The notes: a model not told the origin generated them from the letters alone. Shown: positions 24,231 through 33,821, counted from the first letter of the stretch. The stretch is 58,745 nt of DNA from CADEFX01 sp050260355 (GCA_050260355.1 JBLNBZ010000073.1:1-58745); one strand, 5' to 3'. Numbers and translations are program-made.

Positions 24231-25007
24231 TCAATCAGCATCGAGCCTCGAATCCGAGCCGCGCCGGGCAATGTCGAGGAACACCTCCTCCAGCGTGCTT
24301 CGTCCAAACCGGCTGATGAGCTCCGCCGGCGTTTCGTCGGCAACGATCCTGCCTTTTTCCAGCATGATGACGCGGCTTGCCAGGCGCTCCACCTCGGCCA
24401 TGTTGTGCGATGCCAGCACGATGGTGGCACGGCGGCTGGCACAATAATCCTCCAGCTTGCTGCGTACCCAGTCGGCCGTGTCGGGATCGAGCGATGCGGT
24501 CGGCTCGTCGAGCAGCAGCAGCTCGGGCGCGTTGAGCAAAGCCTTGGCGAGACTGACGCGCGTCTTCTGACCGGCCGAAAGCTTGCCGTAGGGACGCGAC
24601 AGCAGATCATCCAGTCGCAGCTCCGCGGCCATCTCCTCGATCCGGGATTTCAGGCGCGCCACGCCGTAAACCCGCCCGAAGACCTCGAGATTCTGTCGGA
24701 CGGTCAGGCGCATGGGGATGTCGACGTAGGGGCTCTCGAAGTTCATGCGATGCAGCACCTTGTGCCGCGCCTTGGCCATGTCGGCACCGAACACTCGGGC
24801 CACGCCCGAGGTTGGGATGACCAGGCCCATGAGCATCGAGATGGTGGTCGTCTTGCCTGCGCCGTTGCCGCCCAGGAGCGCGGTAACGGTGGCCGGCTCG
24901 AGCACGAAGCTGACGCCGTTCACGGCGGTGACCTCGCCGTAAACCTTACGGAGCTCAACGACCTCGACCGGCGGCGCTGTGCCGTCGTTTGCTATCTCGC
25001 GTTGCAT
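24231..25007 (-). CDS. ABC transporter ATP-binding protein
   Basis: A 258-residue nucleotide-binding subunit with Walker A GGNGAGKTTT, Q-loop region (NFESPYVDIPMRLT, where the usual Gln is replaced), signature LSAGQKTRVSLAKAL, Walker B ELLLLDEPTASLDP and switch His in ASHNMAEVERL. The signature reads SAGQ where SGGQ is common, as in several ABC-2 exporters. It pairs with the permease gene three bases downstream. It is divergent from regB across 119 bases, so redox control of the exporter through RegA is possible but not shown by the sequence. Confidence 0.92.
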   Translation of the reverse strand: MQREIANDGTAPPVEVVELRKVYGEVTAVNGVSFVLEPATVTALLGGNGAGKTTTISMLMGLVIPTSGVARVFGADMAKARHKVLHRMNFESPYVDIPMRLTVRQNLEVFGRVYGVARLKSRIEEMAAELRLDDLLSRPYGKLSAGQKTRVSLAKALLNAPELLLLDEPTASLDPDTADWVRSKLEDYCASRRATIVLASHNMAEVERLASRVIMLEKGRIVADETPAELISRFGRSTLEEVFLDIARRGSDSRLDAD

Positions 25008-25126
25008 GGAGCTTTCGTGCTACCGCATCGGCCGAACCGGGCCGGCCGGCTCGGCTAGGTACGCCCGTCAATTTGGGCTACAAGTGAGCCCGCGACAAGG
25101 CGTACGCGCCGCGTAGGAACCTCCTG

Positions 25127-26527
25127 ATGGTTGTCGCTCAAGAGCACCATTCTTCGATCGACCGGTTGACGTCCGGCCCGCATGACAGCCGGCTCAGGAT
25201 GCAGACCATCGTGCGTCTGCGCTGGTTCGGGGTCGTCGGGCAACTGGTGACGGTCGTCGCCGTCTACTGGGGCCTCGGCTTCGTGTTCCCGGTGGGCCTG
25301 TGCCTTGCCCTGATTGCCATCTCCGCGTGGGTCAACGTCTTCTTGCGGGTGCTCTACCCGGCCCGCTACCGGCTCAGTCCCACCTTCGCCACGACGCTCT
25401 TGGCGTGGGATATCGTCGAGCTTGCCGCCCTTCTCTATCTGACGGGAGGCATCGAGAACCCGTTCACATTCCTGATCGTCGCTCCCGTCACCGTGTCGGC
25501 CGCCACTCTGCCTGCGCGCAACACGGTCCTGCTCGGCGTGCTCGCCATCGTCGCCGCCGGCGTGCTGGTGGAGCAGCACATGCCGCTGCCATGGCACGCC
25601 CAAGAGGAATTCGCGCTGCCGCGGCTGTACCGTATCGGGATGATCGCATCGGTCGTGGCCGGCATGATCTTCCTGGCCCTGTACGCCGCGCGGCTGTCGA
25701 AAGAGTCCCGGCAAATGTCGGCAGCCCTGTCCGCCACAGAGCACGTTCTAGCGCGCGAGCAAAAGCTGCATGCGCTCGATGGTTTGGCTGCGGCCGCGGC
25801 GCATGAGCTCGGCACGCCGCTGGCCACGATCGCTCTCGTCACCAAGGAGCTCGAGCGCGACACCGAGAGCATGCCGCAAATTCAGGAAGACATCGCACTG
25901 CTACGCGCACAGGCAGAGCGCTGCCGCGAAATTTTGCGCAAGCTGACGCGCCGCCCGTCCGAGCAGGATCCGCACCACGTGAGCCTGCCGGTGACGCAGC
26001 TCATCCAGGAGGCCGCCGCGCCCTATCAGATGCTGTCGGCGAAGGTGGAGATCAGCGCTCGCGCCGTTGCCGGAACCGAGGGAGCCGGCGCGCGCGAGCC
26101 GGTTGGCGAGCGCAAGCCGGGCGTGATTTACGGCCTCGGCAACCTGATCGAGAACGCCGTGGACTTTGCCCGCGAGCGCGTCGAGATCACGGCCCGCTGG
26201 AACGAGCGGGAGGTCGTCGTTGCCATTTCGGACGATGGTCCCGGATTCTCCTCGGAGATCATGGATACCCTGGGGGACCCCTACGTGACGACCCGGTCGT
26301 CGCGGGAGGCACAAACCGATGACAACGAGGAGGCCTCCGGCCTTGGGCTAGGGTTTTTCATCGCCAAGACCTTGCTGGAGCGATCCGGCGCACGCCTTTC
26401 GCTGGAAAACCGCGAGGCCCCGGCGCATGGCGCGATCGTCCGCATCACCTGGCCGCGGGAGGCCTTCGACCTGCGGCAGGCGGATGTGTTCACGTTCTTG
26501 CCCAAGGCGCGGGCCGCAGCCGAGTAG
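25127..26527 (+). CDS. regB: redox sensor histidine kinase RegB/ActS
   Basis: A 466-residue membrane kinase that senses respiratory redox state and phosphorylates RegA. Six transmembrane helices (about residues 35-190) contain the quinone-binding heptad GGIENPF (107-113). The H-box AAAAHELGTPLATI has the phosphorylated His226; Cys266 in AERCREIL corresponds to the redox-active cysteine (Cys265) of Rhodobacter RegB. N-box (GNLIENAVDFA) and G-boxes (SDDGPGFS, GLGLGFFIAKTLLERSG) complete the ATPase domain. ATG 25127 follows AGGAA. regA follows after 69 bases on the same strand; no senC/SCO gene lies between them, unlike in Rhodobacter. Confidence 0.93.
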   Translation: MVVAQEHHSSIDRLTSGPHDSRLRMQTIVRLRWFGVVGQLVTVVAVYWGLGFVFPVGLCLALIAISAWVNVFLRVLYPARYRLSPTFATTLLAWDIVELAALLYLTGGIENPFTFLIVAPVTVSAATLPARNTVLLGVLAIVAAGVLVEQHMPLPWHAQEEFALPRLYRIGMIASVVAGMIFLALYAARLSKESRQMSAALSATEHVLAREQKLHALDGLAAAAAHELGTPLATIALVTKELERDTESMPQIQEDIALLRAQAERCREILRKLTRRPSEQDPHHVSLPVTQLIQEAAAPYQMLSAKVEISARAVAGTEGAGAREPVGERKPGVIYGLGNLIENAVDFARERVEITARWNEREVVVAISDDGPGFSSEIMDTLGDPYVTTRSSREAQTDDNEEASGLGLGFFIAKTLLERSGARLSLENREAPAHGAIVRITWPREAFDLRQADVFTFLPKARAAAE

Positions 26528-26596
26528 GTGGGCCGCCACGTAATATTGAGCCGAGTTAACTTGGCTCCCGCCGTAGCCATCGGATATACTTGTGCC

Positions 26597-27175
26597 ATGG
26601 AAAAGAAGGACACGACCGAAGACCTCTCGTTCAAGCAGGACGAGCTCCCCGCAGACCGTTCTCTCGTCATCGTCGATGATGACAGGGCGTTCCTGCAGCG
26701 CCTGGGACGCGCCATGGAATTGCGCGGCTTCGAGGTGCGGATGGGCCAATCCAGCGCCGAAGGCCTCGACCTGATCCGCCAGAAGCCGCCCGCCTTTGCA
26801 GTCGTCGACATGCGGCTCGAGGATGGCAACGGCCTCGACGTGATCGCCGAGCTGACCAAAATCAGGCCCGACGCGCGCACCATCGTGCTGACCGGCTACG
26901 GAAACTTCGCCACCGCGGTTTCGGCGGTCAAGCTCGGCGCGGTCGACTACCTGGCCAAGCCCGCCGACGCCGACGAGGTGACGGACGCGCTGTTGGCGCC
27001 GGCCAACGAAAGGGCCCCGCCGCCGGAGAACCCGATGTCGGCGGATCGGGTCCGCTGGGAGCACATCCAGCGGGTGTACGAGCTGTGCAATCGCAACGTG
27101 TCGGAGACTGCCCGGCGCCTGAACATGCACCGGCGCACGCTGCAGCGCATCCTCGCCAAGCGGGCGCCGAAGTAG
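26597..27175 (+). CDS. regA: redox response regulator RegA/ActR
   Basis: A 192-residue two-domain regulator: receiver with phospho-acceptor Asp71 (VVDMRLEDGNGL), acidic pocket VDDDR and Lys in YLAKPAD; Pro-rich linker (ERAPPPENP); and a C-terminal Fis-type helix-turn-helix (CNRNVSETARRLNMHRRTLQ) that is almost invariant in RegA, PrrA, ActR and RoxR. Phosphorylated RegA controls respiration, carbon and nitrogen fixation and hydrogen use in alphaproteobacteria. ATG 26597 gives the expected length; the open frame extends 23 codons upstream without a good start. It ends five bases from the convergent mmcB stop. Confidence 0.94.
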   Translation: MEKKDTTEDLSFKQDELPADRSLVIVDDDRAFLQRLGRAMELRGFEVRMGQSSAEGLDLIRQKPPAFAVVDMRLEDGNGLDVIAELTKIRPDARTIVLTGYGNFATAVSAVKLGAVDYLAKPADADEVTDALLAPANERAPPPENPMSADRVRWEHIQRVYELCNRNVSETARRLNMHRRTLQRILAKRAPK

Positions 27176-27180
27176 AGCCG

Positions 27181-27675
27181 CTACTCGCGCAGTTGCAGCT
27201 CGAGGCCGGCTTCGGGATCGTAAAGGGCGGACAGCCGCAGAGCCGCTATCCGAGCGAAGCGCAGCGTGACGGCTTTGCGCCGCGCCCCGGCTAGGCGATG
27301 CTCCGGCGCCGCGCGCACGATCTCGCCGCCGTAGCGATCGGCGACGATGAGGCCTGTGTCCGCCGGCAGCACCCCGGCAGGAAAGTCAGGCGCCACGGCG
27401 AACAGCAACCGATCACAGAACTCACGGTATTCTGGCCATTTCTGGTCAACCCGGAAGTCCTCGAGGCACGATTTGATCTCGACGATCCAGACCTCTCCGC
27501 TGTCGGCAATCGCCATCACATCGGCACGGCGGCCATTGGCGAGCGGCAACTCGCACACGCAGGCGAAACCGTGCAGCGCCAGGAGCCGCGCGACGCCGCG
27601 CGCAATCTCGGCTGCCCGCGCCGATTGGCGGCCGTCGACGGGGACTTTGCGATCGGCTTCGCCCGTACTCGTCAT
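27181..27675 (-). CDS. mmcB: MmcB-family DNA repair protein
   Basis: A 164-residue protein of the MmcB (DUF1052) family, known from Caulobacter, where it is SOS-induced and helps survive mitomycin C damage. The restriction-endonuclease-like core is visible: an acidic residue in GRRADVMAIADSGEVWIVEI with a following K-S (EIKSC) gives the D...E-x-K arrangement of PD-(D/E)xK nucleases, followed by DFRVDQKWPEYREFCDRL. The C-terminal part (TGLIVADRYGGEIVRAAPEH) is also family-typical. ATG 27675 is the likely start; the frame is open for many codons upstream across the lonB-like gene's start, which is a shadow reading. No LexA box was identified. Confidence 0.82.
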   Translation of the reverse strand: MTSTGEADRKVPVDGRQSARAAEIARGVARLLALHGFACVCELPLANGRRADVMAIADSGEVWIVEIKSCLEDFRVDQKWPEYREFCDRLLFAVAPDFPAGVLPADTGLIVADRYGGEIVRAAPEHRLAGARRKAVTLRFARIAALRLSALYDPEAGLELQLRE

Positions 27676-27795
27676 TAATCTGCCGCTCCATGCCCCTAGT
27701 GCACGCAACCCTAGCATGAAGTAAGAAGCTAGAGCGATTGGCGGCGGCTTGGCTCGGGGTGGCTCGAACCAGCCGGGGTTGAGAGGGTAGGCGTA

Positions 27796-30303
27796 ATGTT
27801 TTTCAAACGTTCGCAGCAGGAACCTGCTGCTGCTGCTGCGCCCAGACCAAGCGGCGACATGGATTCGGCGGCACCTGCGCCGCGCCCGCTCCCGGCAAGT
27901 GAGCTGCGGCGAACGGTCGATCCCGCGACGCTCGGTTTCAAGACCACCGCGGAGCTGGAGCCGATTCTCGGGCTCATCGGGCAGGAGCGGGCCCTGAAGG
28001 CGATCCAGTTCGGCGCCAACATCAAGAGCCATGACTTCAACGTGTTCGTGCTGGGACCCGCGGCCTCGGGCAAGACGACTGCGGTCAAGCAATACCTGGA
28101 GCGAAGGGCGGCCGAGGCCAGCGCACCGCCGGACTGGGTCTACGTCAACAACTTCGAGACGCCCCACCGTCCGCGGGCCCTGAAGCTGCCGCCTGGCCGG
28201 GCTCGGCCCTTCGCCAGGGGCATGATCGCCGCGATCGACGAGCTCAGAAACACCCTGCCCGCCATGTTCGAGGGCGAGGATTACCAGGCCCGCCGTCGCG
28301 CCATCGACGAGGAGTTCCGCTCCGGGCAGGAGGAAGCGCTCGACGCTCTCAACAAGAAGGCGCAGACGCAGAACATCGCCGTGCTGCGCACGCCGACCGG
28401 CTTCGCCATGGCGCCCATGCACGAGGGCAAGATCGTCAAGCCTGAGGTGTTCAACACCTTGCCAGAGGCGATGCGCAAGGAGGTCGAGACCAAGATTGAG
28501 GCCCTGCAGAAGGAGCTCGAGGCCATCCTCGAGCGCGTGCCGAAGTCCGACAAGCAGCGCCGGGCCAAGACCAGTGAGCTCAACGAGGAAGTGGCGAAGG
28601 TCGCCGTGCGTGAGGCGCTCGACGACCTGGCTGCCGCATTCGCCGACCAGGAAGGCGTGCTGGAGTTCCTCAATGCCGCGGGCCGCGACCTGATCCGCAA
28701 TGTCGGACTGTTCCTAGTGCAGAGCGGTGAGGAAAGCGAGATCGTCAAGCAGCCGGCCGATACGGCCCGCGATGCGCGCTTCCGCAGGTACATGGTCAAC
28801 GTGATGGTCGGCGCCGAACCCGACGTAGCAAAGGGCGCCCCGATCTACGAGGAGCTCAACCCCACCTACGGCAATGTCATCGGCCGCGTCGAGCATCTGG
28901 CCCAGATGGGAGCGCTGGTCACCGACTTTCTGCTGATCAAGCCGGGCGCGCTGCACAAGGCGAACGGCGGATACCTGCTGATCGACGCCCGCAAGGTTCT
29001 GCTTTCGCCGTTTGCCTGGGAGGCACTCAAGCGCGCCATTAAGGCGCGCGAGATCCGCATCGAGCAGCCCTCAGAGATGTCGGGGCTCGTCTCTACCCAG
29101 TCGCTCGATCCGGAGCCGATCCCGCTCGACGTCAAGGTCATGCTGTTCGGCGATCGCGAGCTTTATTACCTGCTGAGCCAGGCCGATCCGGATTTCCCAC
29201 GCCTGTTCAAGGTCCAGGCGGATTTCGACGATTCCATCGCTCGTTCCACCGAGAACGACCGGGCATATGCGCGGCTCATCGCTTCGATCGTGCGCGAGCA
29301 CAATCTCAAGCACGTCGACGCCGCCGGGGTGGCGCGCGTGATCGACGAAGGCGCCAGGCTCGCCGATGACCGCGAGAAGCTTTCGATCGAGATCGGCCGC
29401 ATCGCCGACCTGGTGCGCGAGGCGAACTACTGGGCCAACGAGGCCGGCCACGACGTGATCATGCGCGAGGACGTCGTGCGGGCCATCGAGGAGGGCGTGC
29501 AGCGGGCCGACCGGCTGCGCGATCGCGCCCAGGAAACCATCAACCGCGAGATCGTCCTGCTCGATACGCAGGGGAGCAAGGTCGGGCAGATCAACGGCTT
29601 GTCCGTGCTGCAGCTCGGCTCGTTCTCGTTCGGACGCCCGAGCCGCATCACGGCCCGCGTCCGCATGGGGCCGGGCCGCGTCACCGACATCGAGCGCGAG
29701 GTGCAACTGGGCGGGCCGCTGCACTCCAAGGGCGTCATGATCCTTTGGGGGTTCCTTGCCGGCCGCTACGCGCAGGATGTGCCCCTGGCGCTGTCGGCCT
29801 CGCTCGTGTTCGAGCAGTCTTACGGCGGTGTTGACGGCGACAGCGCCTCCTCGGCCGAGCTCTATGCCTTGCTGTCAGCCCTCGCCGAGGTGCCGATACG
29901 CCAGTCCCTCGCAGTCACGGGCTCGGTCAACCAATGGGGCGAGGTGCAGGCGATCGGCGGGGTCAACGAGAAGATCGAGGGCTTCTACGACGTGTGCAAG
30001 GCGCGCGGGCTGGATGGCCAGCAGGGCGTCTTGATTCCGGCGGCCAACGTGCAGCATTTGATGCTGCGCGAGGACGTTGTCGAAGCGGTTAACGCGAAGA
30101 AGTTTTCCATCTACCCGGTCAAGACGATTGATCAGGGCATCGAGATCCTGACAGGCGTGAAGGCGGGGGAGCGCACGGCCGAGGGGCGCTATCCCGCCGC
30201 AACCATCAATCGGCTGGTCGAGGATAAACTGAGATCGTTCGCGGAACGCGGACGTGCCTTCGCAAACAGACCCGGGAGTTCGCTGGAGAACGGGAAGGCT
30301 TAA
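27796..30303 (+). CDS. LonB-like ATP-dependent protease (AAA_32/Lon C-terminal)
   Basis: An 835-residue soluble AAA protease. An Ala/Pro-rich start is followed by a AAA module with Walker A GPAASGKTT (about 87-95), a helical insertion (about 160-300), an arginine-rich second AAA half (QADPDFPRLFKVQADFD) and a Lon-type peptidase domain. The Ser-Lys dyad is intact: Ser683 in VDGDSASSAEL and Lys726 in GGVNEKIEGF, with the 43-residue spacing of Lon. It lacks the N-domain of LonA and the membrane helices of archaeal LonB, so it belongs to the bacterial Lon-related (PF13654-type) group. Substrates are unknown. A Usp-like gene starts four bases after its stop. Confidence 0.9.
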   Translation: MFFKRSQQEPAAAAAPRPSGDMDSAAPAPRPLPASELRRTVDPATLGFKTTAELEPILGLIGQERALKAIQFGANIKSHDFNVFVLGPAASGKTTAVKQYLERRAAEASAPPDWVYVNNFETPHRPRALKLPPGRARPFARGMIAAIDELRNTLPAMFEGEDYQARRRAIDEEFRSGQEEALDALNKKAQTQNIAVLRTPTGFAMAPMHEGKIVKPEVFNTLPEAMRKEVETKIEALQKELEAILERVPKSDKQRRAKTSELNEEVAKVAVREALDDLAAAFADQEGVLEFLNAAGRDLIRNVGLFLVQSGEESEIVKQPADTARDARFRRYMVNVMVGAEPDVAKGAPIYEELNPTYGNVIGRVEHLAQMGALVTDFLLIKPGALHKANGGYLLIDARKVLLSPFAWEALKRAIKAREIRIEQPSEMSGLVSTQSLDPEPIPLDVKVMLFGDRELYYLLSQADPDFPRLFKVQADFDDSIARSTENDRAYARLIASIVREHNLKHVDAAGVARVIDEGARLADDREKLSIEIGRIADLVREANYWANEAGHDVIMREDVVRAIEEGVQRADRLRDRAQETINREIVLLDTQGSKVGQINGLSVLQLGSFSFGRPSRITARVRMGPGRVTDIEREVQLGGPLHSKGVMILWGFLAGRYAQDVPLALSASLVFEQSYGGVDGDSASSAELYALLSALAEVPIRQSLAVTGSVNQWGEVQAIGGVNEKIEGFYDVCKARGLDGQQGVLIPAANVQHLMLREDVVEAVNAKKFSIYPVKTIDQGIEILTGVKAGERTAEGRYPAATINRLVEDKLRSFAERGRAFANRPGSSLENGKA

Positions 30304-30307
30304 GGCC

Positions 30308-31171
30308 ATGATTATGCACGTGGCGGAGGCAGGCGAGCAGCGCGGTCGCGTGGTGCTTCAGCTCTCTTCGAGCCGGCCCAACCCCGTGGCCCTGGAGGCC
30401 GCATTCCGCATCGCCCAGGCGTTCCGTTCCGAAATCGAGAGCCTGTTCGTCGAGGATCGCCAGCTCGTCGAGCTCGCCAGCTTCCCATTCGCCCGTGAAA
30501 TCTCCCTGTCGGGCCGCACAACCAGGGCGCTTTCGCCCGAGAGTATCGCCCGTGAAATGCGGCTCGTGGCGCGCGCCGTCAGCCGGCGCGTCGAGGAGCT
30601 GGCTCGGCAAGCCGAGGTGCCGCTACGTTGCAGCATCGTCCAAGACGAGCCCGTGCAGGCGCTGGCGACGGCCTGCGCCGAGCATGGCCCCTGGAACGTC
30701 GTCGCGTTCGCCGATCACAACGTGCTGAGCAACGGCGAGACGCTGCGCGAGATCATCGAGCGCGTATCGGGCACAACGGGCCTGCTGCTGGTCGGGCCCG
30801 AAGCAAAGCGAACGAATGGGCCCGTGGTCGTCGTGGTCGAGGACATGCTGCATTTCGAGCCAATGGTGCGCTCGGCCATGCGCCTGCTGCGGGAGGAAGG
30901 CGACGAGGTGGCGTTGCTGCTCATCGCCGATGATCCGTATCAGGGACAATGGATGGAGAGCCAGGCTCGCCTGGCCCTCGGCGACACGCCGGGCGTCCGC
31001 ATCGCCTCGGGCGTCGACGCGCGCGGCTCTGGCCTGGTCGTGGCCGAGGTTCTGCGGCGGCTCAAGGCCGGGTTCATCATCGGCCAGTTCGGCGGCATTC
31101 TCATACCGGCCGATGGCGACTTGCGCCATCTCGCGTCTTCTCTCGAGTGCCCGTTGTTCGTCATGCGGTGA
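30308..31171 (+). CDS. conserved protein, possibly tandem universal-stress-protein fold
   Basis: A 287-residue protein without a motif I can assign firmly. Two successive alpha/beta halves are visible: the first (VVLQLSSSRPNPVALEAAFRIA ... residues 10-150) and the second (VVVVVEDMLHFEPMVRSAM ... residues 165-285), each beginning with a hydrophobic strand and a long helix, as in tandem Usp proteins. The nucleotide-binding G-x2-G-x9-G-S/T motif is not clear. It lies four bases after the Lon-like protease and must be co-translated with it; it may be an adaptor or regulator of the protease. ATG 30308 starts just inside the operon; the upstream frame overlaps the protease gene. Confidence 0.6.
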   Translation: MIMHVAEAGEQRGRVVLQLSSSRPNPVALEAAFRIAQAFRSEIESLFVEDRQLVELASFPFAREISLSGRTTRALSPESIAREMRLVARAVSRRVEELARQAEVPLRCSIVQDEPVQALATACAEHGPWNVVAFADHNVLSNGETLREIIERVSGTTGLLLVGPEAKRTNGPVVVVVEDMLHFEPMVRSAMRLLREEGDEVALLLIADDPYQGQWMESQARLALGDTPGVRIASGVDARGSGLVVAEVLRRLKAGFIIGQFGGILIPADGDLRHLASSLECPLFVMR

Positions 31172-31216
31172 CTTCGGGCTTCGCACACTGCGCCTAAAGC
31201 CCATGCCTTCGCTTAT

Positions 31217-32050
31217 CTAGAGCATCCCCAGCGGGGTCGCGCGGCGCGGCGGGGGAAAGGCGGCATCGAGTGTCTTCAGATCCTCCGCATCGAGCTTCAG
31301 ATCGGCCGCGGCCGCGTTGGCCTTCACGTGCTCGAGGTTCGATGCCTTGGGAATCGCGACGACATGTGGGTGCCGCATGGTCCAGGCAATCGCGACGGCA
31401 GCCGGTGTCACGCCGTGCTTTGTGGCGACGGATGCCAGCGCGGCGTTCCTCAGCACCGAACCTTGTCCCAAGGGCGAATAGGCCATGACCATGACTTTGT
31501 GCCGGGCGCAATCGGCGAGCAGGTCCCATTCGATGCCGCGGCTGCCGAGGTGGTAGAGCACCTGGTCGCAGATGCAGTTGCCGCCGGCAGGCGCGCGGCG
31601 CAACTCCTTCATGTCGTCGGTGTCCAGGTTGGAGACGCCCCAGTGCCGGATCTTGCCGTCGGCCTTGAGCTTCTCGAACGCCTCTACCGTCTCGGCCAGA
31701 GGATATGAGCCGCGCCAGTGCAGCAGGTAGAGGTCCAGGCGCTCCGTCTTGAGCCGCTTGAGGCTGCGCTCGCAGGCAGCGATGGCGCCCTTGCGCGAGG
31801 CATTGTGCGGATAGACCTTGCTGACGAGGAAGACCTTGTCGCGGCGACCGGCGATGGCCTCGGCGACCACCTCCTCCGCCCCGCCCTCACCGTACATCTC
31901 CGCCGTATCGATCAGGTTCAAGCCAAGATCGAGGCCGAGCTTTAGCGCCCTGGTTTCGGCGGCGCGATTGGCGCTGCGCTCGCCCATGTGCCAGGTGCCG
32001 AGACCGAGGGCAGGTATCTTCTCGCCGGTAGCGAGCGTAACGAAGCGCAT
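31217..32050 (-). CDS. aldo/keto reductase
   Basis: A 277-residue NADPH-dependent (alpha/beta)8-barrel reductase. The catalytic tetrad is present: Asp and Tyr in LIDTAEMYGEG, Lys in FLVSKVYP, His in YLLHWRGSYPL. NADP contacts are AYSPLGQGS and the C-terminal AIPKASNLEHV. It belongs to the group of short bacterial AKRs related to YtbE or the 2,5-diketogluconate reductases. Substrate not predictable. It is convergent with the Lon operon and divergent from the gamma-glutamyltransferase gene. Confidence 0.9.
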   Translation of the reverse strand: MRFVTLATGEKIPALGLGTWHMGERSANRAAETRALKLGLDLGLNLIDTAEMYGEGGAEEVVAEAIAGRRDKVFLVSKVYPHNASRKGAIAACERSLKRLKTERLDLYLLHWRGSYPLAETVEAFEKLKADGKIRHWGVSNLDTDDMKELRRAPAGGNCICDQVLYHLGSRGIEWDLLADCARHKVMVMAYSPLGQGSVLRNAALASVATKHGVTPAAVAIAWTMRHPHVVAIPKASNLEHVKANAAAADLKLDAEDLKTLDAAFPPPRRATPLGML

Positions 32051-32200
32051 GTTGGCCTCCTTCGCGTGAGGAATGCGCAGTCTAGCTGTGCAGAACGCTC
32101 AATCGTCAAGCCGTGATCCCGCTCGCGTGCTTCGCCGGACCTCGGCTATTGTCGCAGGATCTTGCTCGGACCATATTCGCGATCTGCAGGAGAAGACGGC

Positions 32201-33805
32201 ATGACCCACGGCATGGTTTGCGCGGCCCAACCTGAAGCGGTCGAGGCGGGCCTGGAGGCCCTCGCAGCCGGCGGCAATGCCGTCGACGCGGCGATCGCCA
32301 CCGCGCTCGTGCAAACGGCAGTCGACCCGCAGATGTGCGGTATCGCAGGGTTCGGCTCGCTGCACGTGTACGACCCGAGGCGCCGCATCCATGCCTGTTT
32401 GGATTTCCACGGCCGGGCGCCGCAAAAGGTCACGCCGACGATGTGGGAGCACCTGCTCATCGGTGAGGCCGATGACGGCTTCGGCTTCCTGCTAGAGGGC
32501 AGGGTGAACGAGCTCGGCTACGGCGCCATCACCAGCCCGATGACCCTGCGCGGGCTCGACGAGGCGCTGAAGCGCTACGGCACGATGAAGTTGAAGGACC
32601 TCATCGCACCCGCCATCGCCTATTGCGAGGAGGGGTTCATGGTGCGCCCGCATGTGGCCGCCTACTGGAACCAGGTACCGACTGAAGGGCGCGCGCCTCA
32701 CAGCGACTGCCTCACAAAGATACCTGCCACCCGTAAGATCTACGCCAAAGCGGACGGCCGGCTGCACGCGGTGGGCGAAATCCTGAAAAACCGCGACATG
32801 GGCCGCACCTACCGTCGAATCGCCGAGCACGGGGTGGAGGACTTCTACGCGGGCGAGATCGCGCAAAGGATCACCGACGATATGGCCGCAAATGGCGGGC
32901 TGATCACGCGCGAGGACCTTGCGGCGGCCGTGCCCAACACGACCGAGCCGCTTTGGGGCACGTACCGCGGTCTGCGGCTTGCCACCAACCGGCCGCCCGG
33001 CGGCGGCGTAATGCTGGTCGAGATGCTCAACATCCTGGAGCATTTCGACCTGAAGGCCATGGGACACAATTCCCCCGCCTACATCGCAACCGTGTCGGAG
33101 GCCATGAAGATCGCCACCGTCGACAAGGACACCAAGGTCGGCGATCCCCGCTTCGTCGATGTGCCGCTGGCGGAGCTGACGTCGAAGGCTTACGCGGCTT
33201 CCCTCGCGGAGCGCATCAAGTCGGGTGTGAAGACGCACGTGCCGCGCCTCGGCGGCAAGGAGAGCGCCGACACCACACACGTAACCGTTGTCGACGAGCA
33301 TGGCGCCTGCGTCTCCCTCACGCATACGCTCGGCACGCCGTCGGGCGTGGTCACGGAGGGCCTCGGCTTCATGTACAATGGCGCCATGGCCGTATTCGAT
33401 CCGCGGCCCGGCCGAGCCGGCTCGCTGGCGCCGGGCAAATCGCGCTTCTCCTCGATGGCTCCCACGATCGTGTTCAAGGACGACAAGCCACTGCTGGTGC
33501 TCGGCGCGCCGGGCGGCACATTCATCTCGATGGGAATCCTGCAGGTGATCCTCAACGTGGTCGAGTTCGGCATGAGCGCACTCGAGGCCGTGTCGGCGCC
33601 GCGCTTCTGCACCACATCGGATACGATCCAGCTCACCAACCGCATCCTTCGCTCCACCGAGCGCGATCTGGTCGCGCGCGGCTATCCGGTGCGGCGCTGG
33701 CCGATGAACTTCCACTTCTCCGGCGTGCATGCCATCCGCATCGTCGACGGGCGGCTGGACGGCGGCGCCGATCCTGGGCGCGACGGTATGGCGATGGCGG
33801 TGTAG
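32201..33805 (+). CDS. gamma-glutamyltransferase family protein
   Basis: A 534-residue Ntn-hydrolase that transfers or hydrolyses gamma-glutamyl groups. The N-terminal subunit has the family start (AAQPEAVEAGLEALAAGGNAVD) and PGGGVMLVEMLNILE; the autocleavage site and nucleophile is Thr358 in SADTTHVTVVD; the small subunit includes SLTHTLGTPSGVV, MAPTIVFKDDKPLLVLGAPG and SAPRF. No signal peptide is seen, so it is probably cytoplasmic, unlike secreted GGTs. Start ATG 32201 follows AGGAGAA. Its neighbour 16 bases downstream encodes an M81 peptidase; together they suggest intracellular degradation of an unusual peptide or amide. Confidence 0.88.
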   Translation: MTHGMVCAAQPEAVEAGLEALAAGGNAVDAAIATALVQTAVDPQMCGIAGFGSLHVYDPRRRIHACLDFHGRAPQKVTPTMWEHLLIGEADDGFGFLLEGRVNELGYGAITSPMTLRGLDEALKRYGTMKLKDLIAPAIAYCEEGFMVRPHVAAYWNQVPTEGRAPHSDCLTKIPATRKIYAKADGRLHAVGEILKNRDMGRTYRRIAEHGVEDFYAGEIAQRITDDMAANGGLITREDLAAAVPNTTEPLWGTYRGLRLATNRPPGGGVMLVEMLNILEHFDLKAMGHNSPAYIATVSEAMKIATVDKDTKVGDPRFVDVPLAELTSKAYAASLAERIKSGVKTHVPRLGGKESADTTHVTVVDEHGACVSLTHTLGTPSGVVTEGLGFMYNGAMAVFDPRPGRAGSLAPGKSRFSSMAPTIVFKDDKPLLVLGAPGGTFISMGILQVILNVVEFGMSALEAVSAPRFCTTSDTIQLTNRILRSTERDLVARGYPVRRWPMNFHFSGVHAIRIVDGRLDGGADPGRDGMAMAV

Positions 33806-33821
33806 TGCGGGAAACGACACG

